Below, piece by piece: positions 14,857-16,433 of a stretch of 16,433 nt of DNA (its first letter is position 1; the number at the start of each line of letters is the position of its first letter). The stretch spans positions 1 to 16,433 of the forward strand of contig JAKITM010000046.1 in NCBI GenBank assembly GCA_021648045.1. Direction: 5' to 3'. Made by a program: the position numbers and the translations under genes. Under the pieces are notes generated by a model, which saw nothing but the letters and a program-made list of their open reading frames with translations, made no database searches and was not told the DNA's origin. This DNA comes from Lysobacterales bacterium. Lineage in GTDB: Bacteria; Pseudomonadota; Gammaproteobacteria; Xanthomonadales; SZUA-36.

Positions 14857-15735
14857 TCATTTTTGTACCCTGGCATAACCACCCTTGATTACAACCTCGC
14901 CTTTATCGTCAAGAACACGAAAAAATAAATCCGCGTGTGAGTCATTTTCAACACAACTTAAAAGCTGCACTCTGATATCAGTTCCCGGAAAAACCATACC
15001 GGTAAATCGACAACCAAGCGCCAGCAGACTGCCAGGATCACCGTTCGCATTTCGATTGACCAACTCGCGCACGGCAAACGCCAATGTGGCTGTGCCTTGC
15101 AGTAGTATGCCCGGCAAACCTACTTTACGGGCAAATTTTTGGGAGGTATGAATGGGGAAGTGAATATCTGCACAACCGTCGTATAGATGGGCGCGTAAGG
15201 CATCGATGCTGATCAATTGTTCCCAGTCATTCGAACTGGTTTCAGGCGCCTTGGGTATGCCCGGCAACGCCTCAGCTCCGACCCCGCCATCCACACACTC
15301 AACGCCACGCAAGATGCCTCCGAAATATTCCGTGAATACCGGTTGGCCCTGCTGATCAATCGCTGCAAACTTAAAAACGATAAAAGTCCCGGCTCGGTGC
15401 GGCAATATCGCGGCAACAATACCATGGATGGTAAGTTCATCTCCCGGCTTTATTGGTGCATGAAATTCCAGAAACTCACTGCTATGCACCGCTGTGGTTA
15501 ATACTTCAAGCGGGAAATCGGCTGTTTCAATATATTTCCCCAAGTTTTCGACTATCTGCCAGGTCGCTGCCACACTGAACATTGGTGGAGCGATGATTCC
15601 CCGTTGCTGCTCATCGTCAAAATAACGCGGATTATTGTCATCAACTGCTGCCGCGTAATTCATCGTATCACGCCAATTCACAACTACGCGATGTTCTCTG
15701 AATTTCGTCCCTACATATCTTGAGTTAATTTTCAT
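14857..15735 (-). CDS. MaoC-like double-hotdog acyl-CoA dehydratase/hydratase
   Basis: Predicted hydration or dehydration of an enoyl/3-hydroxyacyl-CoA. 292 aa, built of two hotdog domains. The N-terminal one (about 15-145) has YAAAVDDNNPRYFDDEQQRG and IIAPPMFSVA, like FAS1-type dehydratase halves. The C-terminal one (about 172-290) carries the MaoC hydratase signature region DGCADIHFPIHTSQKFARK followed by GLPGILLQGT. Normal MaoC proteins have Asp...Asn-Pro-x-His. Here the His and an Asp six residues before it are present, but the Asn position is Phe (HFPIH), so activity may be altered. The gene lies directly upstream of the acyl-CoA synthetase on the same strand, and its TGA stop sits beside that gene's ribosome site. 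A candidate -10 (TATACT) is present on the minus strand about 20-30 bp ahead of the ATG. Substrate unknown. Confidence 0.82.
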   Translation of the reverse strand: MKINSRYVGTKFREHRVVVNWRDTMNYAAAVDDNNPRYFDDEQQRGIIAPPMFSVAATWQIVENLGKYIETADFPLEVLTTAVHSSEFLEFHAPIKPGDELTIHGIVAAILPHRAGTFIVFKFAAIDQQGQPVFTEYFGGILRGVECVDGGVGAEALPGIPKAPETSSNDWEQLISIDALRAHLYDGCADIHFPIHTSQKFARKVGLPGILLQGTATLAFAVRELVNRNANGDPGSLLALGCRFTGMVFPGTDIRVQLLSCVENDSHADLFFRVLDDKGEVVIKGGYARVQK

Positions 15736-15844
15736 ACGGCCAAATCGAGTTTGATTGTAAAGAGTATATGTATTATTGAAACCCTTTTCCAGAGCATAAC
15801 CGGGGAAAATTCAACCCAAGAAGACCAGCCGACTAAAACGGACC

Positions 15845-15900
15845 AACCATAAAACCATTAAAACCATAAGAAAACCATAAAAACCATAAAAAACCATAAG
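15845..15900. repeat. Degenerate short tandem repeat, A3-5 CCAT units
   Basis: Six CCAT cores, at 15847, 15855, 15864, 15875, 15884 and 15894, each preceded by As, with spacings of 8, 9, 11, 9 and 10 bp. Units read roughly AAAACCATAA with small length changes, the pattern of slippage in a simple repeat. It lies about 110-165 bp upstream of the MaoC-like gene. Nothing indicates CRISPR: units are too short and no spacers exist. Confidence 0.8.
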
Positions 15901-16051
15901 GACAGGCATCAAATAAAAGCAGCTGTTCTTTAGTGGTTATAAAATTTGACGGTTTTCATTCGGATTTTTATTTTCGAAATCCCCTCGAAATTCTAAACTA
16001 CTAAGAAATGCCCAGAATAGCCCGTTTTCCTATAACCGGACCACACAAAAG

Positions 16052-16074
16052 CCTCAACAGCAATCCTGTCGAGG
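16052..16074 (-). terminator. Hairpin after the transposase-like gene (terminator or REP-like palindrome)
   Basis: On the minus strand, CCTCGACAG and CTGTTGAGG pair over 9 bp (one G-U) around a 5-nt loop, about 22 bp past the gene's stop codon, followed by CTTTTG and preceded by As. This fits a modest intrinsic terminator. A REP-type palindrome is the alternative, because REP elements flank genes of the transposase family seen next door. Confidence 0.45.
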
Positions 16075-16095
16075 TGTTTTCTAAAATAGCTGTCC

Positions 16096-16433
16096 TTATT
16101 CCAGAGCAGGAATAAGCTTTAACCCATGATTCCACCGCTTTCCAACAGCGGAACAAAACTGGCGTAATTGTTCAACCGTACCAACAGCTGTAAAACCCTT
16201 AGATGAAAAGTTGTTGATCTCCTTTAACCAACTATCTGGGTTTAAGCCCAGTCGTTCTGTGATTGCAGGCAACTCTGGGGGTATATAACCTCGCTTGTTA
16301 ATCAAAATAGCTCTACCGGTGTAATCAACTAAATTCATGTAATCGGTGAGTGAATAGGGAAGATCGTTTATGCCTTGGCCAAAGGCTAACAGGTCTGAAG
16401 TTTTAGCATTGATACGCTCCTGTATTGATGTGA
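16096..16433 (-). CDS. IS200-like / REP-associated transposase, C-terminal part (N-terminus beyond window)
   Basis: The frame is open from the stop at 16096 to the right edge, so the real gene begins outside the window; an internal ATG at 16338 is not its start. The visible 112 residues begin TSIQERINAK and contain LVDYTGRAILINKRGYIP, PAITERLGLNPDSWL and LRQFCSAVGKRW. From memory, this pattern (a 'D[YW]TGR...DKRG.IP..LP.ILERLG' block after SIQERI) is the C-terminal region of proteins annotated as transposases of the Y1/IS200-like and REP-associated group. The catalytic HUH and Tyr motifs would lie upstream of the visible part, so activity cannot be judged. No terminal repeats are visible. Whether it is a mobile element or a domesticated single-copy gene is open. 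Confidence 0.6.
   Translation of the reverse strand, partial: TSIQERINAKTSDLLAFGQGINDLPYSLTDYMNLVDYTGRAILINKRGYIPPELPAITERLGLNPDSWLKEINNFSSKGFTAVGTVEQLRQFCSAVGKRWNHGLKLIPALE

Larger units (their letters stand above)
15736..16095. other. Non-coding 360-bp interval
   Basis: No credible gene or tRNA was found on either strand. The interval is A-rich. It holds the likely promoter of the MaoC-like gene at its left end, the AACCAT-type tandem repeat at 15845-15900, and a hairpin at 16052-16074 close to the end of the transposase-like gene. The remaining bases (about 15901-16050) show no structure I can interpret. Confidence 0.6.

Noticed and set aside
14847..14882. Upstream ATG extending the acyl-CoA synthetase by 12 residues
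   Set aside because: It overlaps the end of the MaoC-like gene and lacks a ribosome site, while the ATG at 14846 has GAGGA at a good distance and fits the family N-terminus.
15845..15900. CRISPR-like array
   Set aside because: Units are about 9-10 bp, contiguous and degenerate, with no spacers and no cas genes nearby.

Overview
The window reads as chromosome of a Gammaproteobacterium, which cannot be placed more finely by eye. The evidence is a hisGDCBHAFI gene order with the bifunctional HisB and fused HisIE of gammaproteobacteria, an enterobacterial-type PhoR, an outer-membrane porin, and a Xanthomonas-like suf operon headed by an Rrf2 regulator. Gene content is mostly housekeeping. The most informative signals are in the intergenic regulatory DNA.

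Layout. (1) 1-2694, minus strand: start of a SUF iron-sulfur assembly operon, sufR-sufB-sufC, with sufC running off the left edge. (2) 2695-2863: divergent control region with two short palindromes and an 8-bp direct repeat. (3) 2864-4150, plus: phoR, the phosphate-regulon sensor kinase, with no phoB beside it. (4) 4213-5526, minus: a signal-peptide-bearing, coiled-coil plus beta-barrel porin. Its upstream DNA carries a Pho-box-like 11-bp direct repeat spaced from a -10 exactly as in classical Pho promoters. (5) 5527-5735: divergent control region with the Pho-like promoter on one side and, on the other, a sigma70-type promoter whose -10 and start site lie inside a nested 36-bp palindrome. (6) 5736-13170, plus: a nine-gene histidine operon, TrpR-family regulator-hisG-D-C-B-H-A-F-IE. 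It covers every enzymatic step from PRPP to histidine, with cistrons touching or overlapping almost throughout. (7) 13263-15735, minus: a two-gene unit, double-hotdog MaoC-like dehydratase followed by an AMP-forming acyl-CoA synthetase, probably acting on an unidentified acyl-CoA. (8) 15736-16095: non-coding, A-rich, with a degenerate AACCAT repeat and a hairpin. (9) 16096-16433, minus: C-terminal part of a gene resembling IS200-like/REP-associated transposases, cut by the right edge.

How it works together. The TrpR-family protein most likely represses its own promoter and therefore the whole his operon through the nested palindrome; no His-rich leader peptide or attenuator is visible. PhoR and the Pho-box porin next to it suggest a phosphate-starvation module (sensor plus outer-membrane channel). 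SufR probably autoregulates sufRBC... in response to Fe-S status. I found no clear undescribed multi-gene system. The best leads are the HisR operator, the Pho-type porin promoter and a HisB phosphatase domain that has lost its zinc cysteines.
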